From positions 939,965-1,003,964 of the forward strand of contig VXAI01000015.1 in NCBI GenBank assembly GCA_013399305.1: a stretch of 64,000 bases of DNA, read 5' to 3'. A program made the translations under genes and the position numbers. How positions within the stretch are numbered: position 1 is the stretch's first letter; the number at the start of each line of letters is the position of its first letter. Below, one piece after another: positions 19,517 through 33,700 of the stretch. Origin of the DNA: Rostratula benghalensis. Taxonomy: Eukaryota > Chordata > Aves > Charadriiformes > Rostratulidae. The notes under the pieces were generated by a model. The model had not been told where the DNA came from, did not search any database, and worked only from the letters and a program-made list of their open reading frames with translations.

Positions 19517-19622
19517 GCATCTTTCTAGAGAAGTTTTATTAATGCATCATCAGAGCATGCAATGTTTTCGGGCAAGAGAGAAAATCAGCACTTTACACTG
19601 GAAAAGATCATGGGTTGTGCAG
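19517..19622 (+). other. SNRPD3: Candidate cassette exon in the SNRPD3 5' UTR
   Basis: A strong pyrimidine tract and AG (ttttttttccccatag) precede, and cag|gtaaaa follows this 106-nt segment, only 58 bp before the ATG exon. It contains ATG triplets upstream of the true start. There is splice-site logic only; no expression evidence is available here. Confidence 0.3.
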
Positions 19623-19680
19623 GTAAAACCTAGCCTATAATTTTCTTTGTAATTAACGTGCCTTGTTTTTCTTGTCTCAG

Positions 19681-21460
<1,780 letters not shown>

Positions 21461-21537
21461 TCTTGGTGTTGACAGACGTACTTTTTTTATTAGGGGGTAT
21501 TAACTTGACTACGTGTGCATTGGTATGAGTTTTGTTT

Positions 21538-21543
21538 AATAAA
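21538..21543 (+). terminator. SNRPD3: SNRPD3 proximal polyadenylation signal
   Basis: AATAAA lies about 78 bp after the stop codon and is followed by a T/G-rich stretch (ttgtctgttcttgta), the usual arrangement for cleavage near 21560. A short 3' UTR is normal for Sm-protein genes. Confidence 0.8.
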
Positions 21544-21569
21544 TGTTTCTGACAAAAAACTTGTCTGTT

Positions 21570-24500
21570 CTTGTATGACAGGACTTCTCTTGGCAAATAC
21601 GTTGGAGGTTGATTTGAAGCTTAAAATAGTTTTGGTTGGAGAACAGTGGACTTTAGATTTGACTACTTTGTATTTGTGTGATGCATCGACTTTTAAAGAC
21701 CATCATGTTTCGGTTTTCTTGTTTAGTCCTGTTGTCATTCATTCTCTAAAGAATTAGAAGGTGTTCTTGATGAAGAATTTTTAAATAGTATGTTTTAAAG
21801 TCTTATTAGCAGCTGCATTAGTGAAACATTGCCAAACAGAGGCAGCTTCCTGAGAAGCAAAGCACTGTGTTCTTCTGCTTTATATGGATCTACAATACAG
21901 ATTCATCTTCAGAGCTGTACATTGAGCTTGTATTCTTCCATTTCTTATTTTTCTCTTAGGATACAGCAAGAATTTTTCATTGGGAACACGCAGCTTTGAT
22001 AGTCTGAGTCTATATTTGCAGTGAAAAGTTCCATTCTCACTCTCTTAGCAGTTCACTTGTTTGTGGGTGTGGGTTTTTTCTCTCTTACCTAAGAAAAGAA
22101 GACAGAATATAAACCAGGCATTTTCAATGAAAAGTTTGGAATGTTTTGTAAATCTGAAAAGCAGTGCAGGTGTATGGTGAAAGTCATAAAAGATTATCCA
22201 TTAAATTCAACTCAACACAAATGCTGAGGATTAAACTTCAGCTTTTGGTCTATACACAGGCATAAAGATCATCAGCTGAGCTGCAGGAAGCCAAATGTAG
22301 CTGTAACTTTATTGCTAAACGTGCAGTGTGGCTGAGTTACTGACTTAAAGGGTTGGAATGTGTGAATATGACACTTCTGTACCTAATGGCATACTTGCAT
22401 ACAATCAATTACCAGTCTGGAAATGTATGAAATACCTGGTTTTGCTTTTCTACTCTGATGCTGTGAGTCTCCCATGTGTGCAGACATGAAAGTTGAACTA
22501 ATGTATTAATTTGTTGAATTTTTGTCTGTAAATAAAGCTCTATTTGGTCTCGCATCACTAGAAAAACCCTGCTACATGTTCTTCTGGGTAGTAATAATCC
22601 TAAACATTGGTATAAGAAACATCCTTAAAATGTGCTTGAGCTTAATTATAAGATGATTTTCATTTCTTATTATGCCTAGACTGAGGAACCCGTCCAAAAG
22701 ACAAAACAGTTTTCACAAAGCCCTGCTTGTGAAACGTTCATGTTCACGTAGCAGTAATACTTCTCTGAAGACATCATTTCCAACTTAAAATGAGCACTTC
22801 AGGGCTTTAGTAATGATACTAAACACTTCCTTATGGAAATGTCATTCTTCAAATCCACAGTCATTCGGAAGAGAATGGTAACTGATAGCAGCTGATCAGG
22901 CCCTTTCCCATTGAGAGTGTATCTGTGTAAGATTTGGGCGAGTAAAAGTGGTCTGTATGCAAATTTCAATCCTCTTAATCACTAGTAGTGTGGGTTATTT
23001 GTACTTTTTGGAACTTAATCAGTTTGGTTCTAGCTCTTACTATAGGAGCAAAGACTTCTCTTGGTTTTGTTTGTTTGTTTTCCCCACAGAATTTCCTCCC
23101 CCTGCCTAAGTAAAAGCTGCTGAATTTCTCAAGGCTGATGAGAAAAAAACCATCTTAAAATCAACATGAAGCTGAAGTCCATTTTGAGTCTTTATACTAG
23201 AAGCCTACAGAGACTGACTTTTTTTTTTTTAATGCATAAGAGAAAAAAATAACTCCATCCTTTTGCTATACCATGAGTTTCATGGTAAGAATGGAAATGT
23301 CTGCTTATAGTATCCCATGCTGAGGCCTGGGGTCTCTGGAAAGGGCCTGGTAGGTAAGAACAGATGTTTCTGTTGGCATCTGGTGTTGCTTGTTTTACAG
23401 TGGTGGACAAGATGTTCTTCCCTAGCAGGGAAAAAGATCCCTTTTATTTACAGTCTGTTAGCTGATCTTACTGCTTTCAATACTGAAAGATTAAGTCAGA
23501 ATTTTTGTATAATGGAGCTGCACTGCTGTCAACAGGCAAAACAGGAATGGCACAATATGTGATTGCCTTCTGTGTAAATTGAGGCAAGTGTCAGCTGTGG
23601 GATTCTGCAGCGTGATTTTTTTCAGCAGCTATAACTGCCTCTTCTTTCCACAGCAAATATCTAATAGAAACATGAGATTGATTAGTGCAACAATTAGTTG
23701 TCATAAATATAAACTAATACAGGATGGAGTATGTGTGTGTGCTGAAGGATGGCAAGCTGTTCTGCTTAAAGGGTGTCATCCTGGCTGTGGCTGATGTACA
23801 GTGAGTGACAAAGGAAGTTACTGTTACCTTGTTTAGTGTCAGGACAGGCAAGAGACATACTCACACTTAGACTCCTTTGTGTCTGGCTTCTCTTGGGTCT
23901 CCAGGTAACCTCTCAAGGAGACTAATGGTGAGGATTGCCACTTATTTTTTTGCTGGGACTATCTGGTACTCCTCAGCCCTCAAAACTGTTTCCTTTTTCT
24001 GTAAAGCCTCCAAAAAGAACAACTAAGATGTGGAAAAAGTAGTAAGCTACAGATGGGGGACCTGACTAAAAAGTATTCCTTGGGAGAGATTCAATGTTTT
24101 GGCAAGGCTGCAAATCTGGCCGATTGGCTTTGCATCTCACTGTTTCCTTCTGCCTCTTAATTGTCATGTAGCCTTTTCTGAATTTCAGAAAAAAAAACAC
24201 CCAAGAACTCTCTCCATCAGGTTTGACTGAGAACAAACTCAGCATCTTATCTGCTGAGGAGTTTCTACTTCTGATGTTTCTCACCCTCTGTATTTGTGAC
24301 TGTCCACTGAGCGCACAGAATGAGACTTTTTTTTTTTTGCCTTAGCTTTTCAGCTTTATTTCAAAAATGTAACATTCCTATGGATGGATCCCCATCACCT
24401 TTGAGAAGATACTGGATTTTGCATAACTTTAAAAGCTTTGCACTGCAAATTGAAGCTGAGTTTGAGTCTAGGATGAGCTGTTTACCCTCTTCAGAAAGAA

Positions 24501-27500
24501 AGGTACTGTGAATTAGTGTTGAAAAATTTGAAGTTTCACATTGGTAGGAGTTTAACCCCAGCCAAGACAAACATATCACTTAACAATTTCTTATTAGTCA
24601 TGTAAAATCTGACTAGATTAACTGATAGACCTGTTAGAACCTGCTTTGAAGATTCTTTGTATGATGTGTGTATATTTGCTTACACTGGGATAAATCAGAA
24701 TTTCCTTCTAACAAATGATGTGTGGTCCACTAGATGGCTCTGTCGGTAAGAGAATGAAATACAGGAATGACCTTCCTCTGGAAGTTAAAAATGCAAGAAA
24801 TGTGACTTCTGCTGTAAAATGCATAAACTGAGTGCTCTCACAAACTCTAGCATGAAAATACTCAACTTATTTTCTTTCCTTTCCTCTTCAGTGTGTCCAG
24901 AATCCTGGCTTCATACACACTCAAATTTTCCTAGCTGTTGCCTGATGATGTGTGTTTCCCTGGTATTTGGTTAATTGGGCACGTGCACTTAAGTAGGTCA
25001 CGTAGATTCCTTGAGTTCAGCACCTTAAGTGATCTGTGTCTCTGGGGCAGAGATATGGATACTATGGATAGATGCACCTGTCTGGTTTTAATATCTGCCC
25101 TTATGTGTCCCCTTGGTTTTGGGGGTTTTTCTTCTTTGCCACTGTTTTGTGTGTGGGCTGGTAAACCCCTTCCTGTTCAGTGAGTTCAGGACTCGTTGTA
25201 GCTCCTGCTTTTGTCAGAGACACAAGGCACTGGCCTGAAGCTTTAACATGAACTTGCCCCTTTGATATCATCAGCGTAGGTGCCTCTGAAGTACTCATGT
25301 GGGACAGAGAAGCTGCACAGCAGCCACGCAAAATGATGTGCAGGGAGGTGTAGGCAGAAATTCACCCAGTCTTCCTGAGTCAAACCCAAGGGTTTTGCTC
25401 TGGCACAAAACCAGAGGGGATTAGAGATAACAGCAGAGAAGAGTTAAATGATTGGAGAAGGTATTCCATGAAAAATTGCTTTGCACAGAACTGTAGGACA
25501 TTTCTCTCATTGACCACGTGCTCTGCTCTCTAGGTGTGTCTAACTTATTTACTCTAAAGCTCTACTTTTCTTTAGTTTATTTTCCAAGGGTACTCTGCAA
25601 AGTACCAGTCTATGAGGCATTGATTACAACTGAGAGAGACTGGGAAGGGATGCTGTGTAGGTGAGATAAAAGGCAAGTGATGGTCTCTGTTCTCTGAGTG
25701 TAATTCTGTTCCACATTGTAAAAGCCCTGTTCTCCATGGTAACAGAACTTAGTTTATACTAATTCTTAACATTGCAGGAGGGCAGTAGCCTCATAATCTG
25801 CCAGTGAAAGGGAGAAATAAAGGGATGTGACCCCTAGATTTCCCACGCCCTCCATAAAACCTTTTCTAGAAGGGTGGAATGGAGCAGAAAACGTGATTTT
25901 TCTGGTGCTGGTGGTCAGGGTAACTGTCCAGTCTATAGCTCTTTGCTACTTAAGTTTCACAGTGAGCTTTCATTGGAAGTAGAGATGTCCTACTTCCTCT
26001 TTGCAGTAAAATGTCAGCAAGGATGGAAGGCTGGCATCCCAGTGAAGTAATGATTTGGTAAGGTGGCAAAGGGTGGAATTCTGAGGTCTGCAAGAAAGAG
26101 CTTATTTCTCAGCCATAGGTCAAAATGGAGGAAGGGTTCTCCCAGGTTTCATCCTGACGGAGGCAAAAATTTAGATCTGGACTTGCATGTAAACTGATTT
26201 CAGACAATGAGACATGTTGTTGTCATCTCACATTAGATAACGCTAAGTTTATAGTACCCTCCTGCCTTCAGTGGTTTTTTTGGATACACCACATTTAAAG
26301 CATGGTCCAGAATAGCCTTGTAACAAATGCTGATATGGGCAGTGTGATGCAGATTACTTTGCAAGTGAGATGATACTATTTCCACCTCCTCATCTGCTCG
26401 GGGACAGATCACGCCTGCAGACAGAAGACCTACTGTGTGATTACAGCCTGCTGGTGCCTGAAGTAGCCAAAGCAGTGCTTGTCTGCAAGTATTTTCCCAG
26501 ATCAAGTTGCATTTTAACTGCCTAAGGTGTCCTGTTGTTACCTGGTTCTATAACAATAGTTCTTGATAGTGTCAAGAGTACTTTGGAGGTAATGAATAGG
26601 GAAGTGCCACCCTCCTCTGCCCATGCAAACCGTTCCTCAAAGACCAGGGTGTGGGATTGTCTAACTCCGTGTGGAGGCTGACGTTAGTGTGTGGTGTGAC
26701 CAGTAGGTTCAAGGTGGTCTTACTTCACTTAATTCAGATGCTTAATGAGAAAAGTATTTTGGTTTTGTGTGTGAATTGGTTGTTCCTAGTCGACAGGCTA
26801 TTATTCCTGGCACAGGACCAGCCATTGCATAAGCAAGTATTGTGTAGTCCTCTGCTGCTCAGCGGAGACTATCAGAGTCTATGAAAAGTGGAGATTTTCC
26901 AGCATCATTAATTCAGAGGAGAATGTTGAAGCCCTGGCAAAGAAACAGATTGTATCTAGAGGATGCGTAGTTATGCTGGGAGAAATGAAAAGAATGGCAG
27001 AAAAACACTATTACTGTTCTTTTGTTTAGTGAACTGCTTGCAGCGAACATTTAATTTGTTCTTCATTTTCCCTTGCCTAGGGACTTTAAATCTGTTTTCT
27101 GGTTGGGGGGTTGCCCTATTTCCAGCTCAGTGGAGAAATGCTAGTAGTCTGCTTCAGAGCAAGCCACTGCTTGTTGTGAGACAAAACTCCTCACATTTTG
27201 CCCCCCAGTGCCTAAAATGTTAAGAGGGAGTGGGACAGAGCACTCAGAGGAAATAGCAACAGCACTGGGCTGGTGATGCAAAGGGAAGGCAATGGGAAAG
27301 GAGATGGTGTGTTTATAAGGAACTGTTCCTTTAGCTTATGCACTCCCTACTCTAAAGTGCCTGACTGTTGCTTTCACATGGTTTTCATTACAAAATGTTT
27401 ACAGGTTATATTGTCACCTCCCATTTCACAAAGGGAGATGTACACCAAGCCACAGGAAGGTTCAGACCAGTATCTGAAGACAGATTTGGGCCCACAACTG

Positions 27501-29690
27501 CTGCTGAAACCAATAAGCAAGGCACCTAATTGCTTTTCAATACCTGTCCTTTAGTGACTAGCCTGACAGTGTCCCTGGAGCTCTAGGACAAACTCTCCAG
27601 AGGCCCAGTGACTGCTCTAACTGCTGGATCATCCCAGAAATGATGGTCTCTGAGCACTACCTCCCATATCAGTTGCACCTTGAACAGTAAGCCATTTTGT
27701 GGTGGCTAATTAGAGTGAATTCTTCTTGGGATATTCAGGCTGCCTTGCTGGAAGATCCTCAGTGGCATCTGGAAAGTGTAGTTTTGTTGTTTCTGTTACA
27801 GTTGTTTCATACCCTCTTCTCTGCTTTCCTGCAACAAACATCAATCCTGCTTGTTAGGCAATCCCAGTAAGGCTTACTGAATCTGTGCTATATCAATTTT
27901 ATTTTCATCCTCCTTCCTTAGTTCTTCCCTTAATTTCATCCTTCAACACAGACTGATGTTCTCTTCTGGAGAATAAGAGAATGTTACCTGTAAGTTTATA
28001 ACAGCTGCAGGTGCAATCCTGCTGTGGATTCCTCTGCTTCTGGCAAACATCTTTACTCACAATAGGTAAAAGTGAAAAACATCTTTATAGAGAAGCAGTT
28101 TAAGGGAATGACATGAGACTCTGGAGAAAAGATTACAGTTTCTGCCGCTGTTCTTGAGGCTTACAGGTAAGTTGCCTGACAAGATAGTTGTAATTCTAGG
28201 CGAGGATATGGGGAAGATAAATCACTGATCAAATGATCTTGGATACTGTGGTAAAAACACCTCAAAAATCCTTCTGTCCAGGTGCAACCAAAGATGATGA
28301 TTAGAGGACTAGGCTTAGTTAGAATCCTCATTTCAGGAGACTTGGTTCTGCTTTCAGGGTAGAAGTCTCTCCACCCCACTTGGCAGAAGAGAACAGACCT
28401 CTGCAACGTAAATATCTTTGCTTTGTAGTGCAATTTTGGATGGTTGACTGCAATTTACATCTATAAATAACAGAGAAGATATTTGTCACCTGAAAGTAAG
28501 AGCTGTCAAGGTTGTTGCATCTGGTCTTTTTGAGGAGAGGGGGTGGGTGAGTTTTTTTGTGAGTTAGAGACACAAGTTAGGCCACAACCATTATAAGCCC
28601 ACAGCCTTTTTAGAGGTTTTGGAGTACCGCAGCTGATGGCCCTCAGCAGACGTGCTGTGGAACTGAGAATGTGATAACATGTAGACCCATGTGGTGGCAT
28701 TTTAGGTTGCTTATTGGTATCCACAAGTGTTCTAAAATCTCAAGTACACCACAGGATGAATAGAGAGATATTTTTTTCCCTGGCACAGTATCTAGCTGAA
28801 AAACAGAACTGACGTGGAGGTTTTTACTCTTCTGTAAGGAGAAAAAAAGATGTTGCTGTTTGTTGCTTCACAACAATTGAATGAGCTCCTCTATGCATAA
28901 GTCTCGTGTGCCTCTGGAACAGCTTCACAGCAAGCCTTTTGTTGCAAAGCTCAGTTGTGAGCCAATATTGTTGCTCTTTGAAGAACACTATATAGAAGTG
29001 TGCATCAGAGACATCTTCAGAACCAGGCGGAAGCGCATTCTTCTGCCTGCAGTGTTGTTCAGCTCTTGCTTTTAATGACAGTTTGGATACAGCAGTAGGG
29101 AGTGCTGTGGTTTGGGAAGAGAAGGAATGAATGCATATAGAGCAAATGTTGCTTCTACCTGTTCTTTGGGTATTTATTAGGATATGCTGTCTTTGTTTTG
29201 TCTTTTCACTACAACCTTTTTCCTAGTTAATGAGCCCAATTTGACATTGAAAAAGTGGATGAAGCTCTAGGGAACTCATTAGAGGTTTTTCATGTCAGAA
29301 TTTGACTCTAAATCAGTCTAATCCTGAACCCAGGCTGAGATTAACACAGTGGGACATGCTGAAGCCTCTGGCTAGGGCCTGTTGGGAGGGTCCAAGCAGC
29401 AACATTAGTCACTTTAGCTCTGGAGCCCCGTTTGAACCTTGCTTTTAGTGTGTGTTTCAGATGTCTGGTTTTGGAACACAATCCTATTCTTAGATTGAAA
29501 CTAATGCTACAGGACCCACCAATCCTCCAGCCTGAGGGTTACACTGGGGATAATTCTAGTAGCAGCCTTAGCTTTGCTTTAGCACCCTGATGCCCAATCG
29601 TGCCTGACATCTTGGCTGTCTCTGAACCCCAGCCTTAGCGATGGCTCCAGTTGTTTTACCTGGTGGGAGTCTCCCTGGACAGGTGCAGGG
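21570..29690. other. Intergenic, no gene recognised
   Basis: I read this stretch for exon-like conserved protein segments and found none. Open frames here are short and without family resemblance. There are scattered homopolymer tracts and no CR1 end was recognised. Confidence 0.6.
22531..22536 (+). terminator. Possible distal polyadenylation signal
   Basis: AATAAA is followed within about 10 bp by a T/G-rich stretch (ctatttggtctcg), about 1.07 kb past the SNRPD3 stop with no other gene between. It could give a longer SNRPD3 transcript or be chance. Confidence 0.3.
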
Positions 29691-29787
29691 CACCCAGTCA
29701 CTCTCTCATTCCCCCTCAATAGGGCAGGGAGAGAAAAAGAGATGGAAATGCTTGTGAGTCAAGATAAAGACAGGGAGATCACTTAAT
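29691..29787. mobile_element. Left part of an avian interspersed repeat (probable LTR/ERV-derived)
   Basis: The phrases ccccctcaatagggcaggga, aagataaagacagggagatc and a terminal cact match, from memory, a GC-rich interspersed repeat seen many times in bird genomes. The element continues at 30081 after a simple-sequence array. The family name is not certain and needs a RepeatMasker search against avian libraries. Confidence 0.55.
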
Positions 29788-30080
29788 GGCTGGGCTCAGC
29801 TCGGCTTGGCTCAGCTGGGCATTTGGCTTGGCTTGGCTGGGCTGGGCACTGGGCTCGGTAGGCTCAGCTCGGCTGGGTGCTCTCCTCTGCTTGGCTGGGC
29901 TGAGCACTGGGCTTGGCTCGGCTCGGCTTGGCTCAACTGGACACTGGGCTCGGCTCAACTGGGCGTTCACCTCTGGCCCAGCACTCGGCTCTGCTGGGTT
30001 AGGCTGGGCTCAACTGGGAGCTCACCTCTGCTCCACTCGGCTGGGCTGCGTGCTTGGCTGGGCACTGCTTGGCTCAGCTC
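29788..30080. repeat. Degenerate GGCTN pentanucleotide array (293 bp)
   Basis: The stretch is built of GGCTC, GGCTT and GGCTG units, with longer higher-order blocks such as CACTGGGCTCGG and GCTCACCTCTGC. One strand is GGCT-rich throughout. It is open in two plus-strand frames (Trp-Ala-Gly-Leu rich) and in one minus-strand frame, which is a by-product of the repeat. It sits between two parts of one interspersed repeat, so it looks like an internal expansion. Confidence 0.85.
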
Positions 30081-30700
30081 TTACCAATCATTGTCATGGA
30101 CAAACCAGACTTGACTTGGGGAGAATTAATTTATTGCCAGTTTAAGTAGGTTTGGATAGTGAGAAACAAAGACAAATTAAAACAACACCTTCCCACTCCT
30201 CTTCTGCCCAGGCTCAGTTTCACTTCTCCATCCCCAACTCCTCTACCTCCCCTCCCCAGCCGTGCAGGGAGACAGAGAATGGAGGGATGGGTTTGTGGTC
30301 AGGCTGTAGAAGGTTGTCTATGCCACTCGTTCTTTTTCTCCTCACACCATTCCCCTGCTCCAGCCTGGGACCTTCACATGGGTCACTGTTCCATCAGGGC
30401 TGTCACCCTGCCCCGCTGTGGTCACTGCACGGGCTGCAGGGGACTCTGGTGCCTGGAGCACCTCATCTTCCTCTTCCTCAGCATTGCAGGGCTATTTCTC
30501 ACACTTTTTTCCTCACGCTTTCTTTCCTCATCCCCTCGCTGCCATGTGGTGGTTTGCCCTTTCTTAAATATGCTTTCCCAGAGGTGCTACCAGCCTCGAC
30601 GCAGGGCTCCGCAGTGCCCGGCCATGGGGCTGTTGGGGAACCAGCCAGAACCGGCTGTGCCCAGGCTGAGGCAGCCTCCCCCTCTCCTCACAGAGCCCCA
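30081..30700. mobile_element. Right part of an avian interspersed repeat (probable LTR/ERV-derived)
   Basis: Continues the element at 29691. Recognised phrases include gacttggggagaattaattt, attgccag, gtgagaaacaaagacaaatt, ctctacctcccctccccagc, cctgctccagcctgggacct and cttaaatatgctttcccaga. The element is old and diverged; no retroviral gag, pol or env domain was seen. Two overlapping plus-strand open frames (30152-30904 and 30159-30833) look like noncoding by-products of C-rich sequence. The right edge is approximate. Confidence 0.6.
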
Positions 30701-33700
30701 CAGCCCCTTGGGGAGGGCACCCAGCGCAGCGCCGGCTGCACGTACCACAGGAAGATGTGCTGGTGGAGGCACCTTGCTGGCCCTGCTGGCAGGAGACAGA
30801 GTGACCAGCTCCAGAGAACCTCTCCCGGGATGACAAAATGTCCTCTCTCCTATGGGACAGCTGAGGTTAGTGGGCAGGGAGCACCTTTTTCTGGCTTGGC
30901 CTAATTTCTGCCAGTAGGAGCCAGGCATTGCCTGCCCTTTAAAGAGGCCCCTCCTGCATGTTTACCACAAGGGAGATCCATTATGGCCTTCTGGAAGGTC
31001 AGTGGGCTTCACTGATTTAGAGGCAACTTAGCCAGCTAATAATATTGCTAGGGTACAGAAAGAGCACAGCAATGCAAAGACTGAGGTAATTGCTGCCATT
31101 TCTGCTCCTGACCTCTCAGTTCAGAAGGGGACAAAATGGCTGATTGCCCCTGGTGTCCTTATGCTGTTAGCACCGGGCAGGCACAGGGGGAGCCAGCCAG
31201 AGGCTGGCACAGGCCCAAGGCAGTCTTTTCTAAATTATTCATATTCATACTGGAGCTGAGGGATGGGTCAGTCCACGTCTGAGTCCCAGGTGAGGGGACC
31301 TTAGAACTGCAGACTCTCTGGGCTGTTGTTTCTGAGTATCTGGTGGCAAGTTGAAGCGGATCCTTTGGTGTCCTCCATTTTGCTCTCGTTCAATTGCTGT
31401 TTCTGAAAAACTAACCCCCAAAAAAACCCTGATGGTAAAATGAGTGGTTTTGTTCTGACTTACTCAGTTATTCAGTTGCATTGGAGTTCAGACAAAGGTG
31501 CACACATCAAACTGTTGGATCTGCAAACCAAAACATTTCAGGGGATCAAGAACAAAGCTCCACTCAGAAGTCTGACATGAAGACCCAAAGGCTGCTGCTG
31601 CTAGTCTGGGGAAGTGCCTTTTTCCAGATTTCTGTGCCATCTTTGTGCTTAATGAGACCCCATGTGTTTCAGAGGCGTTACACAGGTTGAGTAAGGCCCA
31701 TGTAGTTGCTTGATAGCTTTCTAAATGCTTCCCATCATTGTATCCAACCTGGAGCAGATTGCCTCAAAAAGGTACTGGGAGGAATAACCCTCCCTGAAGT
31801 GGAGGAGCTGGCTGATCAGTAAGCAGCAATCAGCAATGTATTTGTCCTCCACCCGTGTGTCACACCTGCATCAAGTTGAATAAATGTGATGCAGTAGGGA
31901 GAAACATCAGGTTTTTTGTGGTTCACTTGATTTTGAGGCCAGTTTGGTTGCAGCAGGGGGAGTGCTGGGCTTTGGGACTAGAGTAAATACGCGTGGAAGA
32001 AAACTGACCTTCCTCTTCGCTCTTCTCCCGGAGAAGAGTTACTGTGTGGTTATTGTGTTTTGTGGGTTTTGAATCAGCATCACTGAACTGGAATACTGTC
32101 AAGTCAGAGAGGAACAGAAGAGATTCATAATCAAGTACTTAGTGTCTCAAAGTAGATCGAGATGCGGTCCTGGCTTCCCAGAGTGCTGGCCTCAGCTAAG
32201 AGTGTTCCGGTCTGTTTTGTTTTGTGAGCTACCTCTTGGCAGCCTTGAACCAGCTATTGCATCTATTTCGAGAGCACTTGTTTAATGCCAGTAAACTGCA
32301 AAACAGATTCTCTTGTCCATTGATAATTGTCCCCAGCCGCTTCAAGCTGGGGTGGCTGGGCTTTCTGCCAGGTGCCTGTGAAGGCTGTTGTACCTGCTGT
32401 GCTGTCAAGATAATGTAGTGATAGTTCATACTGAGATACACCATGGCCTCTTGTGCACTGTGAAACAAATGTGATCTGGTGGTGGACAGTGTGATCTCTA
32501 AAGGCAAATGTTTAATCCTCTCTTGCTTGCTTTCATAAGATGAAACAATTTATATTTTTGTATCTCTGTCAGCAGCTGTCCACTAAGGAGCCTGTCAGCC
32601 TGCCCCAAACAGTGCAAACTCCTTGATCCTCTAAGTGCTTATTGTGAAGGAGGAGTTGTAAGTTGAAAGTCTTGGCAGTGCAGAAGAAAAGGGCCTTGAC
32701 AGGTTTTGAAGTGTGCGGAGTAAAAATAGATCAGACAAGCCTGTGCTTCCACTTGCTTTTTGCATCCTTACCTCTACCAGTTATTTAGACAGAGTCATAG
32801 GAATGAGGGAGGCTTGTGGTTGCCTCTGTGCTAGGCACATTGCTACCTGGAGCTTGCTAAGATGGTTACCCTGGGTTTTGTGGTCAGAGGCTGAGGTAAA
32901 GTAAAGGATGGAAGAGTGAGGAAGGTGTTGTTCAGTTAGGTAGGGAGGGAACAAGAGCATTTCTGCTTGAGTAACTGTTCAGGTCTGGCCTGTTCCTTCT
33001 TTTCTCTGCTACCTGGCACCAATGGCTTCATTACCTGGGGTGCTGCTCAGCATCCCCCCACATGTGTGCACTGCCCTGTGGCTAGGCTTTGCCATCTGGC
33101 TCCGCTGCAGCTCTCTGCTGCCTTCCTGTCCCCATGCAGAACCCCAGCTGACAATGCCCACCACCATTTTCAAGCAAAATGCTGCAGGTGGCCCTGGGAG
33201 CATGCAAGAGGGCGTGCTGCGGCAGGTAGGAAACTGCCTGCTGTGAGGGGTTCTAGGTAGGAAGCTTCTGCCTGCACAGATTGGTGGAGTTTTTTCACTG
33301 TTTCACACCTTGCCACTAGGTGATTGTAGATCTAACAAGAGACCAAGCACCCAGGAGGAAGAGTTTTTTGGAGGGTATTTAATGAAGCCTGGGAAAAATG
33401 CGATGATGCGGAGGTGTGGCATGGCTTTGCACCTGATGAGTTCTCCTTCCAGAAGATTACTTCTTTAGAGGTGTACTTAAGTGTCTCATTTTGACATCTA
33501 TTGTGAGATGCATCACCTGGTGGAGGTCAAGAGTGGGGATGGGGCTGTGATATTACCCTGTGCAGCTACAGCTTCCTCTCTGCTGCATGACATAGGTCCC
33601 ATTCCAAACTGGCCATCTGTGCCCTGCATGGAAAGGGAGGCTGGGAAACTGCAGATGATGGAGATAGCTGGCTGTGTGGCTTGATACCAAGATGTGTATG

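Noticed and set aside
29779..30145. Trp/Ala/Gly/Leu-rich and Ala/Glu/Pro/Ser-rich repeat proteins
   Set aside because: They are translations of the GGCTN array on both strands, not genes.
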